64,000 bases of DNA, taken from Saccharopolyspora gloriosae (GTDB lineage Bacteria > Actinomycetota > Actinomycetes > Mycobacteriales > Pseudonocardiaceae). The translations under genes were made by a program, and so were the position numbers. The DNA is taken from positions 5,193,470 to 5,257,469 of the forward strand of contig NZ_CP059557.1 in the NCBI RefSeq assembly GCF_022828475.1, in the 5' to 3' direction. Under the pieces are notes generated by a model that worked only from the letters and a program-made list of their open reading frames with translations, did no database searches and was not told the DNA's origin. Positions 27,864 through 36,602 of the stretch are shown piece by piece; position 1 is the stretch's first letter; every line of letters begins with the position of its first letter.

Positions 27864-28904
27864 GTGGGCACCATGTCGGGCACCTGGCCGGAACTCCTCG
27901 GGCACCTCGTCGCGGGCAATGACCTGTCCGCGACGGACACCGCCTGGGCGATGGACCTGGTGATGACCGGCGCGGCCACCCCGGCTCGCGTCGCCGCGTT
28001 CGTCGTGGCGCTGCGCGCGAAGGGCGAGACCGCGGCCGAGGTGCGCGGCCTGGCCGACACGATGCTCGCGCACTCGCTGCCGCTGGAGGTCGAGGGCCGG
28101 GCCATCGACGTCGTCGGCACCGGCGGGGACCGGTCGGGCAGCGTGAACATCTCCACGATGACGGCGATCGTGCTCGCCGCCTGCGGCGCGACCGTCGTCA
28201 AGCACGGCAACCGCGCGGCCTCCTCCAAGTGCGGCACCGCGGACGTGCTGGAAACGCTGGGCGTCACGATCGACCTGCCGCCCGCGGACGTGCGGGCGTG
28301 CGTGTCGGCGGTCGGCATCGGGTTCTGCTTCGCGCCGGTGTTCCACCCGGCGATGAAGTACGCGGCGGGTCCGCGCCGGGAGATCGGCATTCCCACCGCC
28401 TTCAACGTGCTCGGCCCGCTGACGAACCCGGCCCGGCCGACCAGCGGCCTGATCGGCTGCGCGGACAAGCGGATGGCTCCGGTGATGGCGGAGGTGTTCG
28501 CGGCGCGCGGCAACTCGGTGCTGCTGGTGTCCGGGGACGACGGCATGGACGAGATCACCACCACCGCCACCACGACGGCCTGGGTCATCGGCGACGGCCA
28601 GGTCCGGCAGGAGCGCATCGTCCCGGAGGACCTCGGCGTCCCGCGCACGACGCCGGAGGCGCTGCAGGGCGGCGACGCCGAGGTGAACGCCGAGGTGGTG
28701 CGCAAACTCCTGGCAGGCGAGCGCGGCCCGGTGCGCGACGCGGTGGTGCTGAACACGGCAGGCGCACTGGCGGCCTACGACGGCATCGGCGAGGACCTGA
28801 CCGCGCAGCTGCGCGACGGCATCGACCGCGCCGCCCGAGCACTCGACTCGGGTGCCGCCGCCGATCTGCTGGCCCGCTGGGCCGCCTTCGGCCCGCAGGA
28901 GTAG
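27864..28904 (+). CDS. trpD: Anthranilate phosphoribosyltransferase
   Basis: A 346-residue enzyme that transfers phosphoribose from PRPP to anthranilate, the second step of tryptophan synthesis. The PRPP-binding motif VVGTGGDRSGSVNISTM, the KHGNRAASSKCGTADVLE block, and the anthranilate-site segment HPAMKYAAGPRREIG are all present. Start is GTG at 27864, with ATG at codon 4 as an alternative. It stands alone here, away from the trp operon, as in mycobacteria (Rv2192c, also beside ctaE). Confidence 0.96.
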   Translation: MGTMSGTWPELLGHLVAGNDLSATDTAWAMDLVMTGAATPARVAAFVVALRAKGETAAEVRGLADTMLAHSLPLEVEGRAIDVVGTGGDRSGSVNISTMTAIVLAACGATVVKHGNRAASSKCGTADVLETLGVTIDLPPADVRACVSAVGIGFCFAPVFHPAMKYAAGPRREIGIPTAFNVLGPLTNPARPTSGLIGCADKRMAPVMAEVFAARGNSVLLVSGDDGMDEITTTATTTAWVIGDGQVRQERIVPEDLGVPRTTPEALQGGDAEVNAEVVRKLLAGERGPVRDAVVLNTAGALAAYDGIGEDLTAQLRDGIDRAARALDSGAAADLLARWAAFGPQE

Positions 28905-28929
28905 CTCTCGGCAGTGGTCGGACGGCAGG

Positions 28930-30513
28930 TCAGGGAGCCGGATCGAACGGCCCCCGGTCCGGGAGGCAGACGGTGCCTTCGGCGGGCAGTGCGCCGTCGG
29001 TGAAGTAGGCGTTCAACGCGCCATCGATGCAGGAGCTCTTCCCCCGAGCGCCGTGTCCGAACGTGTCCAACGTGAGCAACCGGGCGTCGGAGAGCAGCTC
29101 CGAGGTCGTGCGCGCGTCCTCGTACGGCGTGGACGGATCGCCCTGCCGGTTGCCGATGACCAGCACCGGCTCGGCCGTCTCCCGGTCCCACGGCCCGGTG
29201 TAGCGATCCGGGTCCGATCCGCCGGGCCAGTCCGCGCACGCCAGCGACGCGTACGTCCAGTACGAGCCGAAACCGCGCCCGGCCTCGTCGGCCCGCCGCG
29301 CGTACTCGGACCACACCCACGGATCGCCGGGGTTGCTGGAGTCGTTGCACTTCACGCTGAGCCCCTGCTCGGGTTTGCGTCCCGGTCGTTTGGGCGGCTC
29401 GGGCACCTCGACGACGGGCGGCGCACCGGGGTCGCCCGGCAGGGAGTGCTCGTGGAGCAGCTGCAGGAACTCACCGAGCTTCGGGGCGGATTCGGCGGTG
29501 TGCAGCGCGCTCAGGGTGCCGCGCACCGCGACCTGGTAGGTGATCTCCATCGGTGCGCCGCCGGGCGAGATGACCGCGACGGGCCGCACCAGCAGCCGGT
29601 CGAGCAGCGCGTTGTACTTGTCGAGCAGCTCGACGCCGGGCTCCCGGAAAGCGCAGCGCTCATCGGCGGCGCAGACATCGAGGAACGAGTGCAGCGCCGA
29701 CTGGGCGCCCTTCTCCGCACCCAGCCGGTAGCTGAACGGGTGGAAGGCTTCTTCCGGCCGGTAGCCGGTGGTCCATTCGATCGGGTCGAGCACGCCGTCG
29801 ATCGCCACCGAGCCGACTCGCTCCGGGAACAGGTTCGCGTACACGGCGCCGAGGTGGCTGCCGTAGGAAATGCCGTAGTAGTCGAGCCGGTCCTCCCCCA
29901 CCGCCCGCCGCAGCAGATCGAGGTCACGAGCCACGTTCGCCGTCGAGGTGTGCCGCAGCAGCGGCCCCGCGTTCCGCTCGCACCGCTCGACTCCGCGCGC
30001 GGCGTCTTCGACCTGGACCCGTTCCTGCTCGGAGGTGACCGGGAAGGTGTTCTCGTGCTGGAAACCGTCGGCGGAGTCGGTGAAGCAGCTCAACCCGGTG
30101 CTCTCGCCGACACCGCGCGGATCGAATCCGACGATGTCGAAACGCTCGTGGAGCTCGGGCGTCAATTCCGGGGCGATCCTGCCGATTCCCCCGGGTCCGC
30201 CGGGGTTGTAGAAGATCGTGCCGAGCTTGTGCTCCTGATCAACGGCGGGCAATTTCCCCACGGCGAGGGAAATTCGCTGCCCCGCCGGATCTCGATAGGA
30301 CAGCGGCACCTCGGCGGTGGCGCATTCATGGCCGGGCGAGTCGGCACACGGCTCCCAGTGCAGCGCCGGGACGTCCGCGCCACCGGTGCGCAGCGCTCCA
30401 GCGACCCGTTCGGCTTCGGATCGTCCGGCCGCGAACGGAGTGAGCGAGCTCGCGATGAGCGCTGCGATGAGCACGGTCGTGCCGCGCGCGGAAACGGCGA
30501 TGCGTGATGACAT
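28930..30513 (-). CDS. Secreted alpha/beta hydrolase, tripeptidyl-aminopeptidase-like (paralog 1)
   Basis: A 527-residue exported hydrolase of the SlpD/SlpE/TAP type. A signal peptide is at residues 1-30. The N-terminal alpha/beta-hydrolase part has IFYNPGGPGGIG (oxyanion region), DPRGVGEST and the nucleophile Ser216 in YYGISYGSHLG. The C-terminal TAP-like domain holds VLVIGNRQGDPSTPYEDA (acid) and LDTFGHGARG (His). Likely function is release of N-terminal peptides outside the cell. A close paralog lies at 31136-32731, with a small AsnC-type gene between. Confidence 0.88.
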   Translation of the reverse strand: MSSRIAVSARGTTVLIAALIASSLTPFAAGRSEAERVAGALRTGGADVPALHWEPCADSPGHECATAEVPLSYRDPAGQRISLAVGKLPAVDQEHKLGTIFYNPGGPGGIGRIAPELTPELHERFDIVGFDPRGVGESTGLSCFTDSADGFQHENTFPVTSEQERVQVEDAARGVERCERNAGPLLRHTSTANVARDLDLLRRAVGEDRLDYYGISYGSHLGAVYANLFPERVGSVAIDGVLDPIEWTTGYRPEEAFHPFSYRLGAEKGAQSALHSFLDVCAADERCAFREPGVELLDKYNALLDRLLVRPVAVISPGGAPMEITYQVAVRGTLSALHTAESAPKLGEFLQLLHEHSLPGDPGAPPVVEVPEPPKRPGRKPEQGLSVKCNDSSNPGDPWVWSEYARRADEAGRGFGSYWTYASLACADWPGGSDPDRYTGPWDRETAEPVLVIGNRQGDPSTPYEDARTTSELLSDARLLTLDTFGHGARGKSSCIDGALNAYFTDGALPAEGTVCLPDRGPFDPAP

Positions 30514-30710
30514 TCCTCGACAACTCCCCAGTGGTTTCCGTTTTCGGCCGGAAACTAGCGAGGAAGGTCATCGCGCACTCCCTGAAATCACGGAACGGCG
30601 ACGGAAAGCGGAGCTGTCCGAGAAATCGCGGTCGCACTCGGCAAAGGAACGGCGAGGAATCCGCATGCCCTTCCCGCCCCACTGCGCGGACCGCTCGGTG
30701 CGGCTCCGGC

Positions 30711-30989
30711 TCACTCCAAGCCGATGGAGAACGTGGCCTCGGTGTCCTGGCGGGAATACGAGCGGAAGGCGATGTGGGTGTCGGTGTCGAGGACACCGGC
30801 GACCTTGTTGATCCTGCCCGGCACGATCTCCGCGATGTCCTCGTGGTCGGTGACCCGCACGATGGCGATCAGGTCGACGTCGCCCGCGCAGGAGTAGACC
30901 TCGGCGACGCCGTCGATGTCGGCGACTTCCTGGGCCGCCTCGGTGAGTCGGTCGGCGACGGTCTGGATGAGCACGATCGCGGTGATCAC
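30711..30989 (-). CDS. Stand-alone Lrp/AsnC ligand-binding (RAM) domain protein
   Basis: A 92-residue protein equal to the C-terminal effector-binding domain of Lrp/AsnC regulators, without the helix-turn-helix. The segment ITAIVLIQTVADRLTEAAQE and the effector-site pattern YSCAGDVDLIAIVRV are typical, followed by GVLDTDTHIAFRSYS. Such proteins form dimers or octamers and can sense amino acids; a direct DNA role is unlikely without a DNA-binding domain. The GTG follows AGGAGGCTCTTC. It sits between the two secreted hydrolase paralogs on the same strand. Confidence 0.88.
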   Translation of the reverse strand: MITAIVLIQTVADRLTEAAQEVADIDGVAEVYSCAGDVDLIAIVRVTDHEDIAEIVPGRINKVAGVLDTDTHIAFRSYSRQDTEATFSIGLE

Positions 30990-31082
30990 GAAGAGCCTCC
31001 TGGCTGCGGGACTGCGTTGCTGCGGTCTTCGAATCCTAAGCTCACCGGAGCGCGCGTTTCCCGTCGCCGCACCACGAACGAA

Positions 31083-31115
31083 CGGCCCGCTCGACCGGTC
31101 GGGCCGAGCGGGCCG
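31083..31115 (-). terminator. Terminator downstream of hydrolase paralog 2
   Basis: Stem CGGCCCGCTCG/CGAGCGGGCCG with an 11-nt loop, about 20 bp after the stop at 31136, on the minus strand. Confidence 0.65.
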
Positions 31116-31135
31116 CCGCAGCACGTCCGGTCCGG

Positions 31136-32731
31136 TCAGGGCACCGGGTCGAACGGGCCTCGGTCCGGCTGGCAGACGGTGCCTTCGGCGGGCAGTGCGC
31201 CGTCGGTGAAGTAGGCGTTCAACGCCCCGTCGATGCAGGCGCTCTCACCGCGAGCGCCGTGTCCGAACGAGTCGAGGGTGAGCAGCCGGGCGTCGGAGAG
31301 CAGCTCCGAGGTCTTGCGCGCGTCCTCGTACGGCGTGGCCGGGTCGCCCTGCCGGTTGCCGATGACCAGCACCGGCTCGGCCGTCTCCCGGTCCCACGGC
31401 CCGGTGTAGCGATCCGGATCGGATCCGCCGGGCCAGTCCGCGCACGCCAGCGACCAGTACGTCCAGTACGAGCCGAAACCGCGCCCGACCTCGTCGGCCC
31501 GCCGCGCGTACTCGGACCACACCCAGGGGTCGCCGGGGTTGCTGGTGTCGTTGCACCTCACGCTGAGCCCCTGCTCCGTTCTCAGGGCGCCCACCCGATC
31601 TTGCGGGGCCGCCGGTACCGCCACGACCGGTGCCGGCCCGGCGGCGGCACCGGGCAGGGAGAGTTCGTGCAGCTGCTGCAGGAACTCACCGAGTTGCGTC
31701 GACGCCGAAGCGCCGTAGAGCGAGCCCAGCGTGCTGATCGCGGCCACCTGGTAGGTGATCTCCTGCGGCGTTCCGTCGGGCCGGGTGATCGTGACGGGCT
31801 GGGCCAGCAGCCGGTCCAGCACCGCGTTGTACTTGCCGAACAGGTCGGTACCCGGCTCCCGGAACGCGCAGCGCTCATCGGCGGCGCACGCGTCGAGGAA
31901 CGAGTGCAGCGCCTGCTGAGCACCGCCGTAGCTGCCTATCCGGAAGGTGAACGGGTCGAACGCCTCCTCCGGCCGGTATCCGGTGGTCCACTCGATCGGG
32001 TCGAGCACGGCATCGATCGCCAGCGACCCCACCCGCTCTGGGAACAGGTTCGCGTACACCGTGCCGAGGTGACTGCCGTAGGAAATGCCGTAGTAATCGA
32101 GCCGGTCCTCCCCCACCGCCTCGCGCAGCAGGTCAAGGTCACGGGCCACGTTCGCCGTCGACGTGTGCTGCAGCAACGGCCCCGCGTTCTGGGCGCACCG
32201 CTCGACTCCGCGCGCGGTGTCGTCGACCTGGACCCGTTCCTGCTCCGGAGTCACGGGGAAGGTGCCGTCGTAGTGGAAGCCATCGCCGGGCGCGGTGAAG
32301 CAGCTCAACCCGGTGCTCTCGCCGATGCCGCGCGGATCGAAGCCGACGATGTCGAAGCGCTGGTGCAATTCCGGAGTCAGTTCCGGCGCCAACTTGCCGC
32401 TGCCGCCCGGCCCGCCCGGGTTGTAGAAGATCGTGCCGAGCTTGTGCTCCTGATCAACGGCGGGCAGCTTTCCCACGGCGAGCCGGATCTGCTGTCCCGC
32501 CGGATCTCGATAGGACAGCGGCACCTCGGCGGTCGCGCATTCGTAACCGGGCGCGAGCTCGCACGGCGCCCACTCCAGCGCCGGGACGGCCGCCCCGTTG
32601 GTGCGCAGCGGAGCGGGCGTGGAGTCCGCGGCGGGCGGCCCGGCGACGGCGGTCGGTGTGAGCGAACCCGCGACGAGCACGGCGGCGAGAACCGCCGAAC
32701 TGCGAGTTAAGGCGGCGATGTGTGACGACAT
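31136..32731 (-). CDS. Secreted alpha/beta hydrolase, tripeptidyl-aminopeptidase-like (paralog 2)
   Basis: A 531-residue paralog of the gene at 28930-30513, with the same order of elements: signal peptide, IFYNPGGPGGSG, DPRGIGEST, nucleophile Ser217 in YYGISYGSHLG, and the C-terminal VLVIGNRQGDPATPYEDA and LDSFGHGARG. Long stretches, notably the last ~170 codons, are almost identical in DNA between the copies, so the duplication is recent or homogenised by gene conversion. Differences concentrate in the linker near residues 330-390, where this copy has an extra proline/alanine-rich insert. Confidence 0.88.
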   Translation of the reverse strand: MSSHIAALTRSSAVLAAVLVAGSLTPTAVAGPPAADSTPAPLRTNGAAVPALEWAPCELAPGYECATAEVPLSYRDPAGQQIRLAVGKLPAVDQEHKLGTIFYNPGGPGGSGKLAPELTPELHQRFDIVGFDPRGIGESTGLSCFTAPGDGFHYDGTFPVTPEQERVQVDDTARGVERCAQNAGPLLQHTSTANVARDLDLLREAVGEDRLDYYGISYGSHLGTVYANLFPERVGSLAIDAVLDPIEWTTGYRPEEAFDPFTFRIGSYGGAQQALHSFLDACAADERCAFREPGTDLFGKYNAVLDRLLAQPVTITRPDGTPQEITYQVAAISTLGSLYGASASTQLGEFLQQLHELSLPGAAAGPAPVVAVPAAPQDRVGALRTEQGLSVRCNDTSNPGDPWVWSEYARRADEVGRGFGSYWTYWSLACADWPGGSDPDRYTGPWDRETAEPVLVIGNRQGDPATPYEDARKTSELLSDARLLTLDSFGHGARGESACIDGALNAYFTDGALPAEGTVCQPDRGPFDPVP

Positions 32732-32828
32732 TCCCCAGCCAATCCCCAGTAGTTTTCACGTCCGAGTGAAAACTAGCGAAGCGGATCAGCTGACCGCCAC
32801 CGAAAGTAACCAACTGGCGGCAGAAATG

Positions 32829-32863
32829 GGTGAGCCCCCGGACCAGAGATCCGGGGGCTCACC
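32829..32863 (-). terminator. Terminator downstream of ctaF
   Basis: Perfect 14-bp stem GGTGAGCCCCCGGA/TCCGGGGGCTCACC with a 7-nt loop, 13 bp after the ctaF stop. Confidence 0.85.
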
Positions 32864-32876
32864 TAGGTACTGAAGC

Positions 32877-33275
32877 TCACTCGTGGTTCGGTCCGGTGTG
32901 GTACTCGAACACGAGACCCGCGACCATGATCAGCAGCACACCGGTCGCGATCACGATCATGACCACGTGGAAGAACGCCAAGGCGATACCGGCGAACGCG
33001 GCGGCGGCCGCCACCCCGGCGGGCCAGTAGCTGCCGGGGCTGAAGAAGCCCAGCTCGCCCGCGCCGTCGCTGATCTCCGCGTCCGGGTTGTCCTCCGGAC
33101 GCGGCTCGATGCGCCGCGCCACGAACTGGAAGTAGCTGCCGATCAGCAGCGACAACCCGCCCACCAGGACCAGTGCCGTCGTGCCCACGGGCTCGTGCGA
33201 CCACACCCCGTAGACGACCGCCGACAGGAAGAAGAAACCGGTGATCATGTTGAAGATCTTCGCTTCGACCTTCAT
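32877..33275 (-). CDS. ctaF: Cytochrome c oxidase subunit IV, actinobacterial
   Basis: A 132-residue membrane protein with four hydrophobic helices in two pairs (IFNMITGFFFLSAVVYGVWS, TALVLVGGLSLLIGSYFQFV, then two in the C-terminal half) separated by an acidic loop (PRPEDNPDAEISDGAGELG). This is the characteristic actinobacterial CtaF fold. Immediately downstream of ctaC on the same strand; both belong to the aa3-type oxidase. Confidence 0.94.
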   Translation of the reverse strand: MKVEAKIFNMITGFFFLSAVVYGVWSHEPVGTTALVLVGGLSLLIGSYFQFVARRIEPRPEDNPDAEISDGAGELGFFSPGSYWPAGVAAAAAFAGIALAFFHVVMIVIATGVLLIMVAGLVFEYHTGPNHE

Positions 33276-33311
33276 GGAGTCCTCACTCTCGCGCCCTGCG
33301 TCCTGCCGGGA

Positions 33312-34229
33312 TCAGTTGCCCGCTTGCCGGCCACCGATGGTGGACGGCTCACCGGAGGTTCGGTCGGTGTCGAACGGCACCGAGGTCACCGCCCGCGGCG
33401 CGCACAGCTCACCGCAGTTCATCTGGTTCAACGCCTCGGCCGCGGTGTAGTACTGCCCGGTGGCCGGGTTGTTCTGCGTCCGCAGCTGCATGTACTGGTC
33501 GAACTTGTCCGGCGACAAGGCGCGGACCTCGAAGTTCATCATCGAGTGGTAGGTGCCGCACAGTTCGGCGCACCGCCCGACGAACGAGCCCTCGCGTTCG
33601 ATGGTGTTCTCGAAGACGGCGTCCTGGTTGTTCTTGTCCGGGTGCGGGAAGGTGTCCCGCTTGAAGTGGAACTCGGGGACGAAGAACGAGTGGATGACGT
33701 CGGTGGAGCTCAGGTTGTACTGGATCGACGATCCGGTCGGCAGCACCAGCAGCGGGATCTCGCTGCTGCTGCCCACGGTCCGCACCGGCTGCCCGTCCGG
33801 CGTGCGGTGGTCCGGGTAGTTGAACTCCCAGTTCCACTGGAACGAGACGACGTTGACCTTCTCGTCCGGATCAGCGGACTTCGCCATCACGTAGTTCTGC
33901 GTGGTGGCGGTGAAGTAGAACAGCACCACGACCATCACGAACGGCACCGCCGTGTAGATGACCTCCAGCGGCACGTTGTACTGGAACTGCCGGGGCAGCT
34001 CCTCGCTCTTCTTGCGGTGGAAGGCGATCGTCCAGAACATCAGGCCCCACACCAGGACGCCGACCGCCAGCGCAGCGATCACCGACCACGTCCACAGCTG
34101 CCGCATGGACTCGGCCTGCGGAGTGACACCTTGCGGCCAGCCGAACCGCAGGACCTCGTCGGTCGAACAGCCCGTGGCCGCGACCGCGACCAGGCCTACC
34201 AGCCCGGCGACTTTGACCAGCCGTGGCAC
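33312..34229 (-). CDS. ctaC: Cytochrome c oxidase subunit II
   Basis: A 305-residue lipoprotein-type subunit II. The signal peptide ends in the lipobox AATGC, then come two membrane helices (WSVIAALAVGVLVWGLMFWT and IYTAVPFVMVVVLFYFTAT) and the periplasmic cupredoxin domain with the CuA ligands in CAELCGTYHSMMNFEV and the upstream HSFFVPEFHF. It accepts electrons from QcrC heme. The GTG at 34229 is preceded by GGAGGGG; longer frames upstream look random. The 444-bp interval to asnB holds the divergent promoters. Confidence 0.95.
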   Translation of the reverse strand: MPRLVKVAGLVGLVAVAATGCSTDEVLRFGWPQGVTPQAESMRQLWTWSVIAALAVGVLVWGLMFWTIAFHRKKSEELPRQFQYNVPLEVIYTAVPFVMVVVLFYFTATTQNYVMAKSADPDEKVNVVSFQWNWEFNYPDHRTPDGQPVRTVGSSSEIPLLVLPTGSSIQYNLSSTDVIHSFFVPEFHFKRDTFPHPDKNNQDAVFENTIEREGSFVGRCAELCGTYHSMMNFEVRALSPDKFDQYMQLRTQNNPATGQYYTAAEALNQMNCGELCAPRAVTSVPFDTDRTSGEPSTIGGRQAGN

Positions 34230-34388
34230 TCGGGTCCCCTCCTTCAGACGTTCCTGCCGCAAGCTCCCCATCCGAAAGCCCACTGCGCGACGCCTCCTCG
34301 CTGCGTGTTTCCACCGTCGCCGCGGGGTTTGGACACACTGCGCACCCACCATGCCCCGCGGCCGGAATGCTGCGGGGGAGCCTAGCCC

Positions 34389-34409
34389 AGCAGTAGCCGC
34401 GATACTGCT
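34389..34409. promoter_or_regulatory. 21-bp inverted repeat in the ctaC-asnB divergent region
   Basis: AGCAGTA and TACTGCT form a perfect 7-bp inverted repeat around a 7-nt spacer (GCCGCGA), one helical turn apart. It lies about 160 bp from the ctaC start and 265 bp from the asnB start. It could be an operator for a dimeric regulator. The rest of 34230-34673 shows no gene. Confidence 0.35.
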
Positions 34410-34673
34410 CCGGGGTGGCGAGGTGCGCTGCACATCACCGAGATCGTCCCCGGCGCGGCGCGAAGATCCGATTCACGCGCGCACGCGGGGGCTCGCACGC
34501 GTCGCGCGGGAAACCAACGGCGTCCGCGTGCACATGGTGCCCGCCAGGACTCACCGCGCCTGCACGGCAAGGCGGCGGACCCGGCATACTGGGGCTCCCG
34601 CCCGCCGAGATCCCAGCCGGGGCCGCGGGGCGGAGCCCGACCCATCGCCGACGCGAGAGGTGCCCGAGACGCC

Positions 34674-36602
34674 GTGTGCGGCCTGCTTGGACTTGTCTGT
34701 CCCACTGAAGAGAACGCCGGTTTCGCCGTCGACGCCGTGGCCAAAGCGCTGCCCTGCCAACGGCACCGGGGGCCGGACGAGAGCGACACCTGGCAGGGCG
34801 GTGAGGCCGTCTTCGGCTTCAACCGGCTGTCGATCATCGACCTGGAGCATTCGCACCAGCCGTTGACCTGGGGTCCGCCGGAGAACCCCGGCCGCTACAC
34901 CATCAACTTCAACGGCGAGATCTACAACTACCTGGAACTGCGCGCGGAGCTCGCCGAGCACTACGGCGCCCGGTTCAACACCGACGGCGACACCGAGGTG
35001 ATCGTCGCCGCCTACCACTACCTGGGCACCGCGATGGTCGGCCGGTTGCGCGGCATGTTCGCGTTCCTGATCTGGGACAGCGAGCGCCGCGTCGTGTTCG
35101 GCGCGCGCGACCCGTTCGGGATCAAGCCGCTGTTCTACGCCGACGGCCCGGGCGGCACGGCGTTCGCCAGCGAGAAGAAGAGCCTGCTGAGCCTGGCCAC
35201 GACGCTGCGCATCGGCGAGGACATCGATCACAAGGCGCTGCAGCACTACCTGACGCTGCAGTACGTCCCGGAGCCGGAGACGCTGCACCGCCAGATCCGG
35301 CGCATCGAGTCCGGCACCTCGTTCACCGTCTCCCCCGGCGGGCGGCTGGTGACCGAGCGGTACTTCGTGCCGAACTTCACCTCGAAGCCGGTGCGCAACG
35401 ACTCCGAGGCCCGGCGGTTGCACGATCAGGTCGTGGACGTCATGCGGGACTCGGTCGCCAAGCACATGCGCGCCGACGTCACCGTGGGCTCCTTCCTGTC
35501 CGGCGGCATCGACTCGACGGCGATCGCCTGCCTGGCCAAGGAGCACAACCCGAACCTGATCACCTTCACCACCGGGTTCGAGCGGCAGGGCTACTCCGAG
35601 GTGGACGTGGCCGCCGAGTCGGCCGCGGCGATCGGCGTGAAGCACGTGATCCGCACCGTCTCCCCCGAGGAGATGATGGAGACGCTGCCGCTGATCATCT
35701 GGTATCTCGACGACCCGGTGGCGGACCCGGCGCTGGTGCCGCTGTGGTTCATCGCCCGCGAAGCCCGCCAGCACGTCAAGGTGGTCCTCTCCGGGGAGGG
35801 CGCTGACGAGCTGTTCGGCGGCTACACGATCTACCGCGAGCCGCTGTCGCTGGCTCCGTTCGAGCGGGTGCCGGGCTCGTTGCGCAAGGCGATGGGCAAG
35901 GTCTCCACCGCGATCCCGGACGGGGTGCGCGGCAAGGACCTGCTGCGTCGCGGCGCGCTGTCGCTGGAGGACCGCTACTACGGCAACGCGCGGATCTTCC
36001 GCGACGACCAGCTCAAGTCGGTGATGGCGGCCTTCGACCCGGGCGTCTCGCACCGCGACGTCACCGCCGAGCCGTACCGCACCTCCGAGCACTGGGACCC
36101 GGTGACCCGGATGCAGCACGTGGACCTGTTCACGTGGCTGCGCGGGGACATCCTGGTCAAGGCCGACAAGGTGACGATGGCGAACTCGCTGGAACTGCGG
36201 GTTCCGTTCCTGGACAACGAGGTGTTCCGGGTCGCCAGCGGCATCCCGCTGGACCAGAAGATCACCCCGGAGACCACGAAGTACGCGCTGCGCCAGGCGA
36301 TGAAGCAGGTCGTGCCCGCGCACGTGCTCAACCGCCGCAAGCTCGGCTTCCCGGTCCCGATCCGGCACTGGCTGCGCGACGAGATGCACGACTGGGCGCG
36401 CAACATCATCCAGCAGTCGCAGACGGAACGGCTGCTGAACAAGACGGCGATCCTGCAGCTGCTGGAAGAACACCGTTCCGGCGTGCTCGACCACAGCCGT
36501 CGGCTGTGGGCGCTGCTGGTGTTCATGATCTGGCACGGCATCTTCGTCGAGGGCCGCTTGTCACCTGAGGTCCCGGAGCCGTACTACCCGGTCAAGCTTT
36601 GA
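34674..36602 (+). CDS. asnB: Asparagine synthetase (glutamine-hydrolysing)
   Basis: A 642-residue two-domain enzyme that makes asparagine (or amidates another carboxylate) with glutamine and ATP. The N-terminal class II glutaminase starts with GTG directly followed by the nucleophile Cys2 (CGLLGLVCPTEE). The synthetase domain has the PP-loop SFLSGGIDSTAIA and the conserved GEGADELFGGY. The AsnB position next to ctaC matches mycobacteria (Rv2201), where the enzyme amidates peptidoglycan diaminopimelate. The stop codon abuts the 3' end of a repeat copy split by IS481. Confidence 0.95.
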   Translation: MCGLLGLVCPTEENAGFAVDAVAKALPCQRHRGPDESDTWQGGEAVFGFNRLSIIDLEHSHQPLTWGPPENPGRYTINFNGEIYNYLELRAELAEHYGARFNTDGDTEVIVAAYHYLGTAMVGRLRGMFAFLIWDSERRVVFGARDPFGIKPLFYADGPGGTAFASEKKSLLSLATTLRIGEDIDHKALQHYLTLQYVPEPETLHRQIRRIESGTSFTVSPGGRLVTERYFVPNFTSKPVRNDSEARRLHDQVVDVMRDSVAKHMRADVTVGSFLSGGIDSTAIACLAKEHNPNLITFTTGFERQGYSEVDVAAESAAAIGVKHVIRTVSPEEMMETLPLIIWYLDDPVADPALVPLWFIAREARQHVKVVLSGEGADELFGGYTIYREPLSLAPFERVPGSLRKAMGKVSTAIPDGVRGKDLLRRGALSLEDRYYGNARIFRDDQLKSVMAAFDPGVSHRDVTAEPYRTSEHWDPVTRMQHVDLFTWLRGDILVKADKVTMANSLELRVPFLDNEVFRVASGIPLDQKITPETTKYALRQAMKQVVPAHVLNRRKLGFPVPIRHWLRDEMHDWARNIIQQSQTERLLNKTAILQLLEEHRSGVLDHSRRLWALLVFMIWHGIFVEGRLSPEVPEPYYPVKL

